Shown: positions 37,219-46,774 of the stretch, piece after piece
Layout of the letters: each line of letters opens with the position of its first letter
Position numbering within the stretch: position 1 is the first letter of the stretch
Assembly (NCBI RefSeq): GCF_014695915.1
Contig: NZ_JACJPF010000100.1
Location: 62,001-126,000, forward strand
Direction: 5' to 3'
DNA length: 64,000 nucleotides
Source of the DNA: Trichocoleus sp. FACHB-40
Lineage (GTDB): Bacteria; Cyanobacteriota; Cyanobacteriia; Cyanobacteriales; FACHB-T130
The notes under the pieces: model-generated
What the model was told of the DNA's origin: nothing
The model's database searches: none
The model's input: only the letters and a program-made list of their open reading frames with translations
Translations under genes and position numbers: made by a program

Positions 37219-38517
37219 ATGAAATTACACTTTAACATACCAGCAGCGTTGATGGGTTTGTGTCTGGGTTTGCTAGCAACTGGAGAAGCACAAGCTGCCA
37301 GTTTCAATTTTACAAAAATTGCTGACACCAACAGTTCTTTTAGCAGCTTTAGTAATAGTAACCCCAATGATAACTTCTTTGGTAGCCCTGCCCTTAATAA
37401 TACAGGAACCGTCGCCTTTTATGCTGCACTAGATGTGGGTGGCGAAGGGATATTCACGAGCAACGGCACAACAACTACCACCGTTGTTGACACTAATAAC
37501 AGCTATGGCAATCCTAGCGGAGAGCCTATATTTAATAGCTTTAGTTCCCTCTCCATTAATGACGCAAAAACCGTAGCCTTTTTTACTAAACTTCGCTCTA
37601 GTATATCTACTACATTAATTTTTAAGGGTGAGGATGAAACCAACTTTGAATTGGTTGTGATTGCTACCCCCCGAGAGGCCGTTTTCTTCCCCTCCATCAA
37701 TAACGCTGGAACTGTAGCTTTCTTAGAAGAATTCACAGGAGTTTTCGTGCAAACCAGGATTCGTATAAGTAACGGAGGCTCTATTTCCAGCCGTTCCTGC
37801 GGCGGCGTTTTTTGCCAGCCCATTGCACCTGGTGTCTTTGAAAGCATTAGCATTCCTATGCTCAACGATGCCGGAACCGTAGCCTTTAGAGGGGGCGTAT
37901 ATCAGTCTGATAATGAAAGTGATATAGCAGGTGGAATTTTCACAGGCAACGATAACCCATTTGGCTCTGAGCCTATTATCACGACCATTGCTGATACTAG
38001 CGGCATTTTTAGCGGTTTTAGCGACCCCTCCATTAATAATTCAGGCAATGTAGCCTTTATTGCGGGTCTAGATACGGGAAGTATCGGAGTTTTTACGGGC
38101 AACGGCACAACAACAACCACCATTGCTGATAGCAGTGGCGCTTTTAACAACTTTTTTAGTACTCCCTCAATTAATGATTTTGGAACAGTAGCTTTTTTGG
38201 CAGGCTTAGATGCTGGAGGAAGTGGCATTTTCACTGGAAACAATCCTCTCAAAGATAAGGTAACTGTTACTGGTGACACCCTATTTGGTTCGACAGTGCA
38301 AGAGTTAAGTTTTTACCGAGAGGGATTGAATAATTCCGGTCAGGTGGCGTTTTTTGCCAGTCTTGCTAATGGCACTAGCGGGATTTTTCGCGCCGATCCA
38401 ATAGTAGTTGAACCGCCAAAAGATGTTCCGGAGCCTGCTGGCTTTTTGGGGTTATGGGCGGTTGGTGTATGGAGTGCAACTTCAGCACTAAAGCGCAAAC
38501 AGAAACAGCCTTCTTAA
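37219..38517 (+). CDS. PEP-CTERM protein with seven NxxGxxAF repeats, copy 4
   Basis: 432 residues. Seven marks: LNNTGTVAF, INDAKTVAF (glycine replaced by Lys), INNAGTVAF, LNDAGTVAF, INNSGNVAF, INDFGTVAF and LNNSGQVAF. The first half diverges from the other copies and has a Cys pair (SRSCGGVFCQP), while the second half is nearly identical to copy 2, including the STPSINDFGTVAFLAGLDAG segment. Tag VPEPAGFLGLWAVGVWSATS then KRKQKQPS. The sorting helix is less regular than in copies 1-3. Gap to copy 3 is 38 bases. Confidence 0.9.
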   Translation: MKLHFNIPAALMGLCLGLLATGEAQAASFNFTKIADTNSSFSSFSNSNPNDNFFGSPALNNTGTVAFYAALDVGGEGIFTSNGTTTTTVVDTNNSYGNPSGEPIFNSFSSLSINDAKTVAFFTKLRSSISTTLIFKGEDETNFELVVIATPREAVFFPSINNAGTVAFLEEFTGVFVQTRIRISNGGSISSRSCGGVFCQPIAPGVFESISIPMLNDAGTVAFRGGVYQSDNESDIAGGIFTGNDNPFGSEPIITTIADTSGIFSGFSDPSINNSGNVAFIAGLDTGSIGVFTGNGTTTTTIADSSGAFNNFFSTPSINDFGTVAFLAGLDAGGSGIFTGNNPLKDKVTVTGDTLFGSTVQELSFYREGLNNSGQVAFFASLANGTSGIFRADPIVVEPPKDVPEPAGFLGLWAVGVWSATSALKRKQKQPS

Positions 38518-38581
38518 CGGCTGATGGTATGCGATCGCATTGCACTTTTATCAACTTATAACTTTTGGAGAAATAACTCGT

Positions 38582-39319
38582 ATGGCTACCTTAAGAAAAA
38601 CATTTTCAGCCTTAACCTTCAGCACAATCTGCTCAGTTTCTTTATCTACGCTGATGGCACCTGAAAGTGTGCAGGCTGCTACATTGACCAAATTAACTTT
38701 CGATGAGCTACCGACTCAACCAGTAGATGATTTAAGTTTTAAGGGAGTCACCTTTGATTTCAAGGTAGATGGAATAGACTCAACTGCTGCCACCTACAAT
38801 GTTGTAAGAACTTGGGATCTATCAGAAATAGGAGGTCTCCCGCCAGGAACTCTACTCTATAATTTGGATTTATCACCCCCCGTCTTAGCAACCGATGCCC
38901 CTGGTATCCTTACACTTGATTTCACCATGCCGACGGCAGAACTTATGTTCGACGTGGCAAGGCTAGTGAGTTTTCTTGAGCCTATGCCTACATTTACTAT
39001 TGAACTCTTTAATGAGGCGTTAAGTTCTATTAGCATCCAGCAGGTGATTCTGGATGAAGACACAATCGGCATTATTTTCCCCTCTCCGATAAGAGCGGCT
39101 GTTGTGGGTAAAACTTTTGCCTATAGCGGAACTTCAGTAAAACGGGCAGTTATAGATTTCAGTAACACAGGTTCAGTTGGATTTGACAACCTAACTTATC
39201 AAGTTGCCACTCAAACCACTCCGGTTCCCGAACCTGCTTCAGTGTTGGGTTTATTAGCCTTTGGTGCTTTGGGTGCAACGAAAGTAATGAAGCGCAAGCA
39301 AATTAACTCCGCATCCTAG
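38582..39319 (+). CDS. PEP-CTERM protein, unrelated body
   Basis: 245 residues from the ATG at 38582 (MATLRKTFSALTFSTICSVS), preceded by TTTGGAGAAATAACTCGT. Signal peptide to about VQAA, then a beta-rich body (LTFDELPTQPVDDLSFKGVT, DGILTLDFTMPTAELMFD-like, GSVGFDNLTYQV) resembling secreted PEP-CTERM lectin-like or choice-of-anchor domains, no NxxGxxAF repeats, and a tag VPEPASVLGLLAFGALGATK then VMKRKQ. It probably shares the exosortase route with the four genes upstream. Its 3' end overlaps the convergent helicase gene by 17 bases. Confidence 0.85.
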   Translation: MATLRKTFSALTFSTICSVSLSTLMAPESVQAATLTKLTFDELPTQPVDDLSFKGVTFDFKVDGIDSTAATYNVVRTWDLSEIGGLPPGTLLYNLDLSPPVLATDAPGILTLDFTMPTAELMFDVARLVSFLEPMPTFTIELFNEALSSISIQQVILDEDTIGIIFPSPIRAAVVGKTFAYSGTSVKRAVIDFSNTGSVGFDNLTYQVATQTTPVPEPASVLGLLAFGALGATKVMKRKQINSAS

Positions 39320-41702
39320 ATAAGGTGACTACCGATTTCGGAAACTGACTCTTCAGCGCGGGTATGACTGGGCAAGGTTTTTTCTCCTGTAAGCTGTCTT
39401 GATGGCTCCAGTTGAAGGTGTTCCAGCGGAAAGGGCCTTTTTGGGAGGCGGACATCCAGAGTAGGCGCTTTGCCCGTGTCATGGCTACATAGAGGAGGCG
39501 GAATTCTTCTGCGGCTTTGAGTTGTCCTGCTTGTTCCCAGGCGAGGGGTGCTACTGGCGGTACTTGACCGTGGAGATGGGCGCGAATTTGCGCCCTAGCT
39601 ACTTCTGCTAAGGTAAAATCACCCAAAAACTGGGCAGCTGTTGGCACCCAAGGACTACCAGGAATGCTATCCTCGTGCAGAAACGGGATAAACACGTAAT
39701 CCCAATCTAGCCCTTTGGCTTTGTGCATGGTGATGATGGTGACTTGACCGGAACGGATATAACGAGCGTCTGTGTCTTCCGTTTCTACGGGTTCAAATCG
39801 TTCCGAGTTCACAATTTCGCTCAGTACCTCTAGTGTGGCGCTCATGGAACTGTTGCCAGAGGTAGCGATCGCAATTCGTTCTGCTAATTTATCTGCTGTG
39901 GCTAGCTCGGATTGGCCATATTTTAAGGTTAGCGCCAGGAAAGTTGGCAGTTGGTACTGGGGGAGTTCTAGGCGGGCGCGAAGTAAACTGCGACAGTAAC
40001 GCGCCGCCTGCTGCACTGGTGGTGTCTGTGCTGGGTCGAGGGGGCCTGGATAGAGAAATTGCTCTGGGAAGGTGGCGAGGGCGTTCAGATCTTGGGTGGG
40101 AATTAGTTCGCGTTTGACGAGGACTTCTAGTGCGGCTTTTAAGTAGTCTGGGGAATGAGGGCGGTCGAGAAATTGCAGCATGGCGAGGATTTCAGCGGGA
40201 ACGCGGGAGTGGCGATCGCTTTCTCCTACCTCGAACACTTTAATATCGTGCTGACGTTCCAGATAATCTAGTTTCTCTTTAACAAATCGGGCTTGCCGAT
40301 TTTCCCGCACCAAAACAGCTGCCCGACTATTTGGGGTTTTCCCAAATAATTCAATAACTCGCTCTCCAATTAACTCAACTGTATGGTAAACATCGCGGGG
40401 ACTATAAATTTCCAGTCCCCGACCTGTGGCGCTAGGATTGGCATCAGTCTGCGGATCGTCTGCATCAACGGGGCGAATTTCTTGCTCACGAAACGGGAGT
40501 TCGGCTGTTGGTTGTTTGTTGTCTCTTGTTCGTTGTCGGTTGACTGCTGCCGATTGTTGATTCACCCAGCCTAGAACAAAGTTAGCGGCGGCGATGATAA
40601 TAGGGGTACTACGACCAGCTCGATCCATTGTTGCCAAGCGGTTGAGGTGCTGACAATCTTCGCAGAACCGCCGGAAATAAATGGGGTCGGCTGGGGTGAA
40701 GGTGGAGTTGATGGCTTGGTTAGGATCTCCTACCCGCACCAAATTAAGATTGTAGAGACGGGATACATTGCTCTGGTTTGAATCTAAGGCGGTTGGGTAA
40801 TCTGTAGTAGCGAGAATTTCTAACAGCTGACTCTGGAGGGGGCTGGAGTCTTGGGCTTCGTCTTCAAAGACGGCAAAAACTTGATTCTGCCACAATTGGC
40901 GGGCGCTGTCGTTTTTCAGTACGCGCAGTGCGCCTAAAATCATTTCGTCGTAGTCGATTAAGTCACGCGATCGCAATAATGCTTGATACTGCTCGTACAA
41001 TCCAGCTGCTACGCTCAAAATCCCATAATCATCCGGTGTCTGCCTTGCCAATGCCCACAAATCTTGCGGCAAGAGACCAGAACTTTTCGCTTCGTGAATC
41101 ACTGTGTTGGCGATGCTAGGCAGCACCTCAGTCCGTAAAACTGCCTGACGGCGCAACCGCTCAGTTTCTTCCCCATCAAATTGAATGCCCTCTAGCAGCG
41201 TCCCGTAACGCCCATGATTAGCAGAAATCCATCGCTCTACACAGTCTCGAATTAACCGATGACTTTGGTTGGGAGAAACCACCGTCGCCGTTTCCAAATT
41301 CAAACCCGATAACTCTGGATGGCGAGTGGCAATATTCAGCGCCAAACCGTGTAAAGTATGGACAATAAAGCCTGTTTGTGGTAGCAGTAAATCTTCCCGG
41401 AGACACTGACGAATTTTCGCTTTGATATTAGCAGCAGCAGAGCGGGTAAAGGTGACGATGACTAAATAGCGTCGCGTATGCAGCTGTTCGCGAGCAATCG
41501 CTAAAGCAGCTGCTACTGCCATCCCCGTTGATTTACCTGCGCCAGGGACAGCAGAAACCGCCAACGGCCCAGAACGCCAGTCAGCCATGCTTTGCTGCCC
41601 TTCCCGCAGCCCATCGCGGAGTCGCAGCATCGCCTCTTCCCGCACAGGTGCAATAGACGGCTGGGGTGTACCATCGGGTGAAATTAGATTATCGTCGTTC
41701 AT
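39303..41702 (-). CDS. UvrD/Rep-family ATP-dependent DNA helicase
   Basis: 799 residues, superfamily 1A. Walker A VSAVPGAGKSTGMA (about 49-62), motif Ia VTFTRSAAANIKAKI, motif II VFEDEAQDSSPLQ (DEAQ in place of the usual DExQ), motif III VRVGDPNQAI, motif V ITMHKAKGLDWDYVFIP and motif VI EEFRLLYVAMTRAKRLLW. It unwinds DNA from 3' ends in repair or recombination; not clearly PcrA or UvrD itself. A segment QQSAAVNRQRTRDNKQ looks repeat-derived. No nuclease domain is apparent. No partner genes adjacent. Confidence 0.92.
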   Translation of the reverse strand: MNDDNLISPDGTPQPSIAPVREEAMLRLRDGLREGQQSMADWRSGPLAVSAVPGAGKSTGMAVAAALAIAREQLHTRRYLVIVTFTRSAAANIKAKIRQCLREDLLLPQTGFIVHTLHGLALNIATRHPELSGLNLETATVVSPNQSHRLIRDCVERWISANHGRYGTLLEGIQFDGEETERLRRQAVLRTEVLPSIANTVIHEAKSSGLLPQDLWALARQTPDDYGILSVAAGLYEQYQALLRSRDLIDYDEMILGALRVLKNDSARQLWQNQVFAVFEDEAQDSSPLQSQLLEILATTDYPTALDSNQSNVSRLYNLNLVRVGDPNQAINSTFTPADPIYFRRFCEDCQHLNRLATMDRAGRSTPIIIAAANFVLGWVNQQSAAVNRQRTRDNKQPTAELPFREQEIRPVDADDPQTDANPSATGRGLEIYSPRDVYHTVELIGERVIELFGKTPNSRAAVLVRENRQARFVKEKLDYLERQHDIKVFEVGESDRHSRVPAEILAMLQFLDRPHSPDYLKAALEVLVKRELIPTQDLNALATFPEQFLYPGPLDPAQTPPVQQAARYCRSLLRARLELPQYQLPTFLALTLKYGQSELATADKLAERIAIATSGNSSMSATLEVLSEIVNSERFEPVETEDTDARYIRSGQVTIITMHKAKGLDWDYVFIPFLHEDSIPGSPWVPTAAQFLGDFTLAEVARAQIRAHLHGQVPPVAPLAWEQAGQLKAAEEFRLLYVAMTRAKRLLWMSASQKGPFRWNTFNWSHQDSLQEKKPCPVIPALKSQFPKSVVTLSRMRS

Positions 41703-41746
41703 GGAAGGATGGCTAATGGCTAATGGCTAATGGCTGATGGCTTTTG

Positions 41747-41766
41747 AACAAGCGAGCAATTAGCAA
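41747..41766. repeat. Exact 20-base dispersed repeat, copy 1
   Basis: AACAAGCGAGCAATTAGCAA, found again as its exact reverse complement at 59917-59936. It lies in a repeat-rich gap between divergent genes. Confidence 0.7.
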
Positions 41767-41782
41767 TGGACAACGGACAAAA

Positions 41783-43564
41783 ATGAATCAATCTATTAAT
41801 TTCTTTCTACATTATTTAGCGCTGGCTGCGGTAATTGGTGTGGGAGCTGCTTTGCGGTTTTGGCATCTCGACCTGAAACCTCTTTGGTTGGATGAGGTAA
41901 TTACGGCGTTATTTAGCTTGGGACGCACCTATGATGACGTACCGCTAAATGTAGCTTTTCCCCTCTCAACATTAGAGCAAATTTTCACGCTTAACCCAGA
42001 AGTCACATGGTCGGAAATTGCACAAACACTTGCTACTCAGTCTACCCATCCTCCCTTATTTTTTTGCTTAATGCACAGCTGGCTTTCCTGGTTAAACTCA
42101 GTTGATGCCGATGCTTTAAAGTCGTGGGTGTGGGCTGTGCGATCGCTTCCAGCAATATTTGGAGTAATTGCGATCGCGGCAATTTACTGGCTGGGTAGCG
42201 TTGCTTTCTCCAGAACCACTGGTTTAATTACCGCCGCTATAATGGCTGTTTCCCCTTTTGGAGTTTACCTTTCCCAAGAGGCAAGACACTATACTTTGCC
42301 AGTATTACTAATTACCTTAGCTCTTTTAGGATTAATTCAAATCCAGCAAAACCGGGAAAAGGGTATTTCAACACAAGTCCTTGTTTGTCTAGCCTGGGGA
42401 ATATTTAACAGCATTGGTTTCTACGTCCACTACTTTTTTATCCTCGCTTTCATCGCCCAAATCTTCGCCCTTATTTTCATGCAAGTTACAAGGCTTCATG
42501 GGATATCCCCAACTTCCTTTAACGATGGGCGCGGCAAAACTAAGAATATAAGACTTTTATTTTTACCTCTTGCCTTTGCTTGCTTGCCTTTTTTATTCTA
42601 TCTGCCGTGGTTGCAAGTTTTAATGGCACATTTCAACCGCCCAGAAACCAGTTGGCTACCTTCTCCACATAATATTGCTCCCCTATATCAAACTCTTGCT
42701 GGCTGGCTGGTGATGGTGGTTTCTCTACCAGTAGAAAACCAACCTCTCTGGATTGCAGTTACAAATGGACTGCTGATGCTTCTATTTGGTGTTTGGCTCT
42801 TAAAATACGTTATTTTTGATGCTTTCAGGGTAAAGTCAAAATTTATTCCCAATATAAGTCGTTATTGGGCAATTTTAACTTTTGTTATTTTCAGCCTGTG
42901 TGTGCTGCTCCAATTCTTCGCTGTTATCTACCTTTTGGACAAAGATATCACTATTGCTCCTCGTTATAACTTTGTTTATTATCCCGCTATGTGCGCTATT
43001 TTGGGAGCTATTTTTACTATTCATCTGAGCAAGGTAAAAATTAAAAAGGCAACCGGATATAGAAACGCGAATGGCTTCTTTACATTTTACTTTTTAGTTT
43101 CCTTTATAAGTTGTGTGTTTGTGGTTTTTAACCTAACCTTTCAAAAACCCTTCAACCCGCAGCGAGTCGCCCAGAACATGAACATAGAACCTGATGCTGG
43201 TTTGATGGTTGTGGTGGGATACGAAAGTTCTCAGGATGTAGCGTTGGGATTAAGCTTTGCACTAGCACTCGACAAACTACGGACACCTAATATAGATGCT
43301 TTAGAGTCGAAGCGATCGCTTGAAAATGAAAAAGCGTATTTTGCTTTCTTAGACAGAAAAACTGGTTATGATAACGTTTGGCAAGAGGTGTCTGTGCTCC
43401 AAACTCCCTTAGAAAAACCGCTCAACTTGTGGGTGGTTGCCCCTGGACTCAAGCGGAGGGATTATCCCCAAGATTTAGCCCTTTCTGATAAATACACTTG
43501 TAATATTGAGCAAACTGAACATTATCGGATCGGGGTTCCGTATCAACTGTATCGGTGTCGTTAG
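41783..43564 (+). CDS. GT-C/GT39-type membrane glycosyltransferase
   Basis: 593 residues from the ATG at 41783 (MNQSINFFLHYLALAAVIGV); an earlier TTG in repeat sequence was rejected. Many membrane helices (about ten or more), with the first luminal loop carrying the acidic motif KPLWLDEVITALF typical of PMT/ArnT-like GT-C enzymes, and SQEARHYTLPV further on. The C-terminal about 120 residues are soluble. Such enzymes move sugars from polyprenyl-phosphate donors onto lipids or proteins; acceptor unknown. Could modify surface polysaccharide, an inference from class only. Confidence 0.82.
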   Translation: MNQSINFFLHYLALAAVIGVGAALRFWHLDLKPLWLDEVITALFSLGRTYDDVPLNVAFPLSTLEQIFTLNPEVTWSEIAQTLATQSTHPPLFFCLMHSWLSWLNSVDADALKSWVWAVRSLPAIFGVIAIAAIYWLGSVAFSRTTGLITAAIMAVSPFGVYLSQEARHYTLPVLLITLALLGLIQIQQNREKGISTQVLVCLAWGIFNSIGFYVHYFFILAFIAQIFALIFMQVTRLHGISPTSFNDGRGKTKNIRLLFLPLAFACLPFLFYLPWLQVLMAHFNRPETSWLPSPHNIAPLYQTLAGWLVMVVSLPVENQPLWIAVTNGLLMLLFGVWLLKYVIFDAFRVKSKFIPNISRYWAILTFVIFSLCVLLQFFAVIYLLDKDITIAPRYNFVYYPAMCAILGAIFTIHLSKVKIKKATGYRNANGFFTFYFLVSFISCVFVVFNLTFQKPFNPQRVAQNMNIEPDAGLMVVVGYESSQDVALGLSFALALDKLRTPNIDALESKRSLENEKAYFAFLDRKTGYDNVWQEVSVLQTPLEKPLNLWVVAPGLKRRDYPQDLALSDKYTCNIEQTEHYRIGVPYQLYRCR

Positions 43565-43621
43565 TTCTTATGTTTATTCGGTGATTAAAACAGTTTTTTT
43601 CGGAGTCTAGGCATCCCAATT

Positions 43622-44560
43622 ATGAATCTTTGCTCTTTGCCACCAGCCCTACAACCAGGGGATTTGCTACGAGTAATTGCCCCCAGTGGTGCAATGCGTG
43701 AAGTTGAGGCGTTTGAAAAGGGTGTGGAGATATGGCGATCGCGTGGGTATCAAGTAAAAGTAGATGATAATGTGAGCGATCGCTATGGCTACCTTGCTGG
43801 AACAGATGAGAACCGTCGTCGCCAGTTGCGAGAAGCATGGCATGACCCAGAATGTAAGGGTATCCTTTGTGCTAGAGGTGGTTACGGTAGTGCCAGATTA
43901 TTAGAAGATTGGACTTGGCAAGCCAGGGACAAGCAAGTCCCAATCCCCAATCCCCAATCCCCAATCCCCAATCCCAAGTGGTTAATCGGCTTTTCTGACG
44001 TTACAGGCTTGCTATGGAGTCTTAGCAAGGAGGGGATTGCAGGCGTTCATGGGCCGCTGTTGACGACGATTGCAGCTGAGCCTGAGTGGTCAAAACAGCG
44101 ACTATTTGACTTGGTGGAAGGGCGTTCTGTAGAACCTTTGAAAGGTACAGGTTGGGGTGGTGGCCAAGCGAGTGGCATTTTGCTACCAGCAAATCTGACA
44201 GTAGCGACGCATTTTTTAAACACACCGATACAACCTGAACTTGATGGCGTTATTTTGGCACTGGAAGATGTGACTGAAGTTCCTTACCGCATCGACAGAT
44301 TGCTGACCCAATGGCGACTTTCTGGTGCTTTTAAGAAAGTCCGAGGAATTGCTTTGGGACGCTTTAGCCGATGTGAGGCTCCGCCTAATATTCCTAGTTT
44401 GACAATTGAGGAAGTTTTGCGCGATCGCTTGTCTCTTCTCAACATTCCGATTGTCTCCGATCTCCCTTTTGGTCACGATGGTTGCAACGCAGCTCTACCT
44501 ATAGGAATACTCGGTTTACTAGACGCAGACGAAGGCATTTTAAGCCTACGATCCCAGTAA
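43622..44560 (+). CDS. LD-carboxypeptidase, S66 family
   Basis: 312 residues. The S66 Ser/Glu/His set is visible: Ser125 in GFSDVTGL, Glu in LEDVTEVPYRIDR, and His in PFGHDG. It trims the terminal D-Ala from murein tetrapeptides during peptidoglycan recycling, in the cytoplasm since no signal peptide is present. Residues 106-119 (VPIPNPQSPIPNPK) are an in-frame copy of the CCCAATCCCCAAT intergenic repeat placed six residues before the catalytic region; the reading frame remains open, so the protein probably tolerates the loop. Confidence 0.9.
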   Translation: MNLCSLPPALQPGDLLRVIAPSGAMREVEAFEKGVEIWRSRGYQVKVDDNVSDRYGYLAGTDENRRRQLREAWHDPECKGILCARGGYGSARLLEDWTWQARDKQVPIPNPQSPIPNPKWLIGFSDVTGLLWSLSKEGIAGVHGPLLTTIAAEPEWSKQRLFDLVEGRSVEPLKGTGWGGGQASGILLPANLTVATHFLNTPIQPELDGVILALEDVTEVPYRIDRLLTQWRLSGAFKKVRGIALGRFSRCEAPPNIPSLTIEEVLRDRLSLLNIPIVSDLPFGHDGCNAALPIGILGLLDADEGILSLRSQ

Positions 44561-44576
44561 GAAGAAGTTTTGCTTA

Positions 44577-45572
44577 ATGGGAGATGACAAAATAATGTCC
44601 GGTAAGTTTTTCCAAACACTCGCGACAACCTTTGCTGTCACGGGTTTGATGCTATCAAGCGTCCCGAATATATCGTCTTTAGCAGCAACCCCACTGAAGA
44701 ATGATCAAAGCGTAACTGGGGTGATCCGTCCTATTTCTCCCACATTTCGCTATATAAACACAGCTAGGAGAGGTAATCCGGTTGAGATAGGATTTGGTGA
44801 AGAATACACTCTTAACGCCAAACAAGGTGACACAATCCAAGTCTCAGTTGGAACTGATAACCGCACTAATCTCCAGCCAGTGTTAGTTCTGTTTTCTTCA
44901 GAAGATGGCAGACAAGTTGCTTTTGAAGATAGAAGCAATACGCTGCGATATCAAGTGCCAACAAGTGGAGAATATAGACTATTTGTGTTGGGACAAAATA
45001 ACTCTAAAGGTAGGTATACGCTTTCACTGTCAGGAATTACAGAAACTGCGGCTACTCAAACTCCAACTACTCAACCTACAGCCACAGATCCTCGAAGACA
45101 GGTTTGGCAAAATGAGTATGGTTTAAGAACTTTAGATAACTGTCCTGAAAACAAAAATTCTTTGGTCGCTGTCACTTTCCGGGAATATGGTCAAACGTAT
45201 ACGTACTGTGCCAATCCCAACCGCTTTGTCAAAGCAGGGGAGTATAACTATGACATTAGCAGTGGTGAGTTAAAGCCGAGAACGGTTGCGACTCAAAACC
45301 CAACTACTCAAGCCACAGTCACAGATACCAGAAAACAACGCCTACAAAACGAGTTTGGATTGACAGTTATGGACAATTGTCCGGCTGCAAGGACTTCTTT
45401 AGTTGTCGTGTCTTATCTCGAAGGCGGACAAACGTATACGTACTGTGCCAATCCCAACCGCGTTTTCCCCGCAGGCGAGTACAGCTATAACCCCAACTCT
45501 CGCACCCTAGAAGCTGCTAGAAAACAGCAGCAATGCACGGTGGAAATCGGTGGCGTCTGCTTGGTTAGGTAA
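44577..45572 (+). CDS. Secreted protein with PPC-like domain and duplicated C-terminal module
   Basis: 331 residues; an ATG at 44595 (MSGKFFQTLATTFAVTGLML) gives the better signal peptide and may be the true start. Residues about 45-155 (GEEYTLNAKQGDTIQVSVGT ... SGEYRLFVLGQ) resemble a bacterial pre-peptidase C-terminal (PPC) beta domain. Two copies of a module of about 60 residues follow: QNEYGLRTLDNCPENKNSLV...TYTYCANPNRFVKAGEYNY and QNEFGLTVMDNCPAARTSLV...TYTYCANPNRVFPAGEYSY, each with two cysteines that may form a disulfide, separated by Thr-rich linkers. No family name known to me for the module. Seventeen bases after the LD-carboxypeptidase stop. Confidence 0.75.
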   Translation: MGDDKIMSGKFFQTLATTFAVTGLMLSSVPNISSLAATPLKNDQSVTGVIRPISPTFRYINTARRGNPVEIGFGEEYTLNAKQGDTIQVSVGTDNRTNLQPVLVLFSSEDGRQVAFEDRSNTLRYQVPTSGEYRLFVLGQNNSKGRYTLSLSGITETAATQTPTTQPTATDPRRQVWQNEYGLRTLDNCPENKNSLVAVTFREYGQTYTYCANPNRFVKAGEYNYDISSGELKPRTVATQNPTTQATVTDTRKQRLQNEFGLTVMDNCPAARTSLVVVSYLEGGQTYTYCANPNRVFPAGEYSYNPNSRTLEAARKQQQCTVEIGGVCLVR

Positions 45573-45723
45573 AAAAAGGGGGATTAGCTGCTAGTCTGTC
45601 AAAGGCTAGTGGCGAATAGAGAGTTTAGATTTTGGGTTGTCGAGAGCGGAAATAGTCTAAACGTCCATCCGACAGTGATAAGCTAAACGAATGTGTTTAA
45701 TAAAGTCTTTAGGTGAAGTTTAG

Positions 45724-46770
45724 ATGACCGTTGCAACCCAAGTACCGTATCTGCTGCGGGCAGCTCGTGGAGAAGTTTTAGACCGTCCGCCAGTGTGGAT
45801 GATGCGGCAGGCGGGTAGATATATGAAAGCTTATCGGGATTTAAGAGATAAGTATCCTGCGTTCCGCGATCGCTCTGAAAAAGCAGAACTCGCTATCGAA
45901 ATCTCGCTACAACCGTTTCGCGCCTTTGAGCCAGACGGGGTAATTTTATTTTCCGATATCTTAACCCCCCTGCCAGGACTCGGTATTCCCTTTGATATCA
46001 TCGAAAGTCGTGGCCCAGTAATCGATCCGCCCATCCGCTCTTTGGAGCAAATCGATAAACTGCATCCCCTGGAACCTGAGGAATCTCTGCCTTTCATCCG
46101 CGAAATTTTGCAAACTTTGCGTCAAGAAGTCGGTAATAAGGCAACTGTGTTGGGTTTTGTCGGTGCGCCTTGGACGCTGGCGGCCTATGCAATTGAAGGC
46201 AAAAGCTCGAAAGATTACACGATTATCAAGAGCATGGCTTTCACAGAGCCAGCAATGCTGCATAAATTTTTGGGGAAATTAGCAGACTCAATTGCTACTT
46301 ACGTCCGCTACCAAATCGACTGCGGCGCTCAAGTTGTCCAGATGTTCGACTCTTGGGCGGGGCAACTCAGTCCTCAAGACTACGAAAGTTTTGCTTTACC
46401 ATATCAGCAGCAAGTTGTCAAGCAGGTGAAGGCAACTCATCCAGATACCCCACTGATCCTATACATTAATGGCAGTGCTGGGATACTTGAGAGGATGGCA
46501 CAATCCGGCGTAGATATCGTCAGCGTAGACTGGACGGTGGATATGGCTCAAGCAAGGGCAAGACTTGGCTCTGATATGGGAGTGCAGGGAAATATGGATC
46601 CGTGCGCCTTATTTGGCTCGAAAGAGTTCATACGCGATCGCATTTTAGACACGATTCGCAAAGCTGGGAAAAAAGGTCATATCATGAACCTCGGTCACGG
46701 AGTTTTACCCAGCACCCCCGAAGAAAACGTGGCATTCTTCTTTGAAACTGCCAAATCAGCTAAGAGCTAA
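45724..46770 (+). CDS. hemE: Uroporphyrinogen decarboxylase
   Basis: 348 residues, normal length. Signatures [13 protein letters not shown] near the N-terminus and [19 protein letters not shown] in the middle. It converts uroporphyrinogen III to coproporphyrinogen III, feeding heme and chlorophyll synthesis. Monocistronic by appearance; the stop codon lies at the edge of a repeat hairpin. Confidence 0.97.
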   Translation: MTVATQVPYLLRAARGEVLDRPPVWMMRQAGRYMKAYRDLRDKYPAFRDRSEKAELAIEISLQPFRAFEPDGVILFSDILTPLPGLGIPFDIIESRGPVIDPPIRSLEQIDKLHPLEPEESLPFIREILQTLRQEVGNKATVLGFVGAPWTLAAYAIEGKSSKDYTIIKSMAFTEPAMLHKFLGKLADSIATYVRYQIDCGAQVVQMFDSWAGQLSPQDYESFALPYQQQVVKQVKATHPDTPLILYINGSAGILERMAQSGVDIVSVDWTVDMAQARARLGSDMGVQGNMDPCALFGSKEFIRDRILDTIRKAGKKGHIMNLGHGVLPSTPEENVAFFFETAKSAKS

Positions 46771-46774
46771 TAGC

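Noticed and set aside
33384-38279. Several minus-strand frames of 65-128 codons inside the PEP-CTERM genes
   Set aside because: Shadows of the repetitive plus-strand genes; the same frames recur in each paralogue because the DNA repeats.
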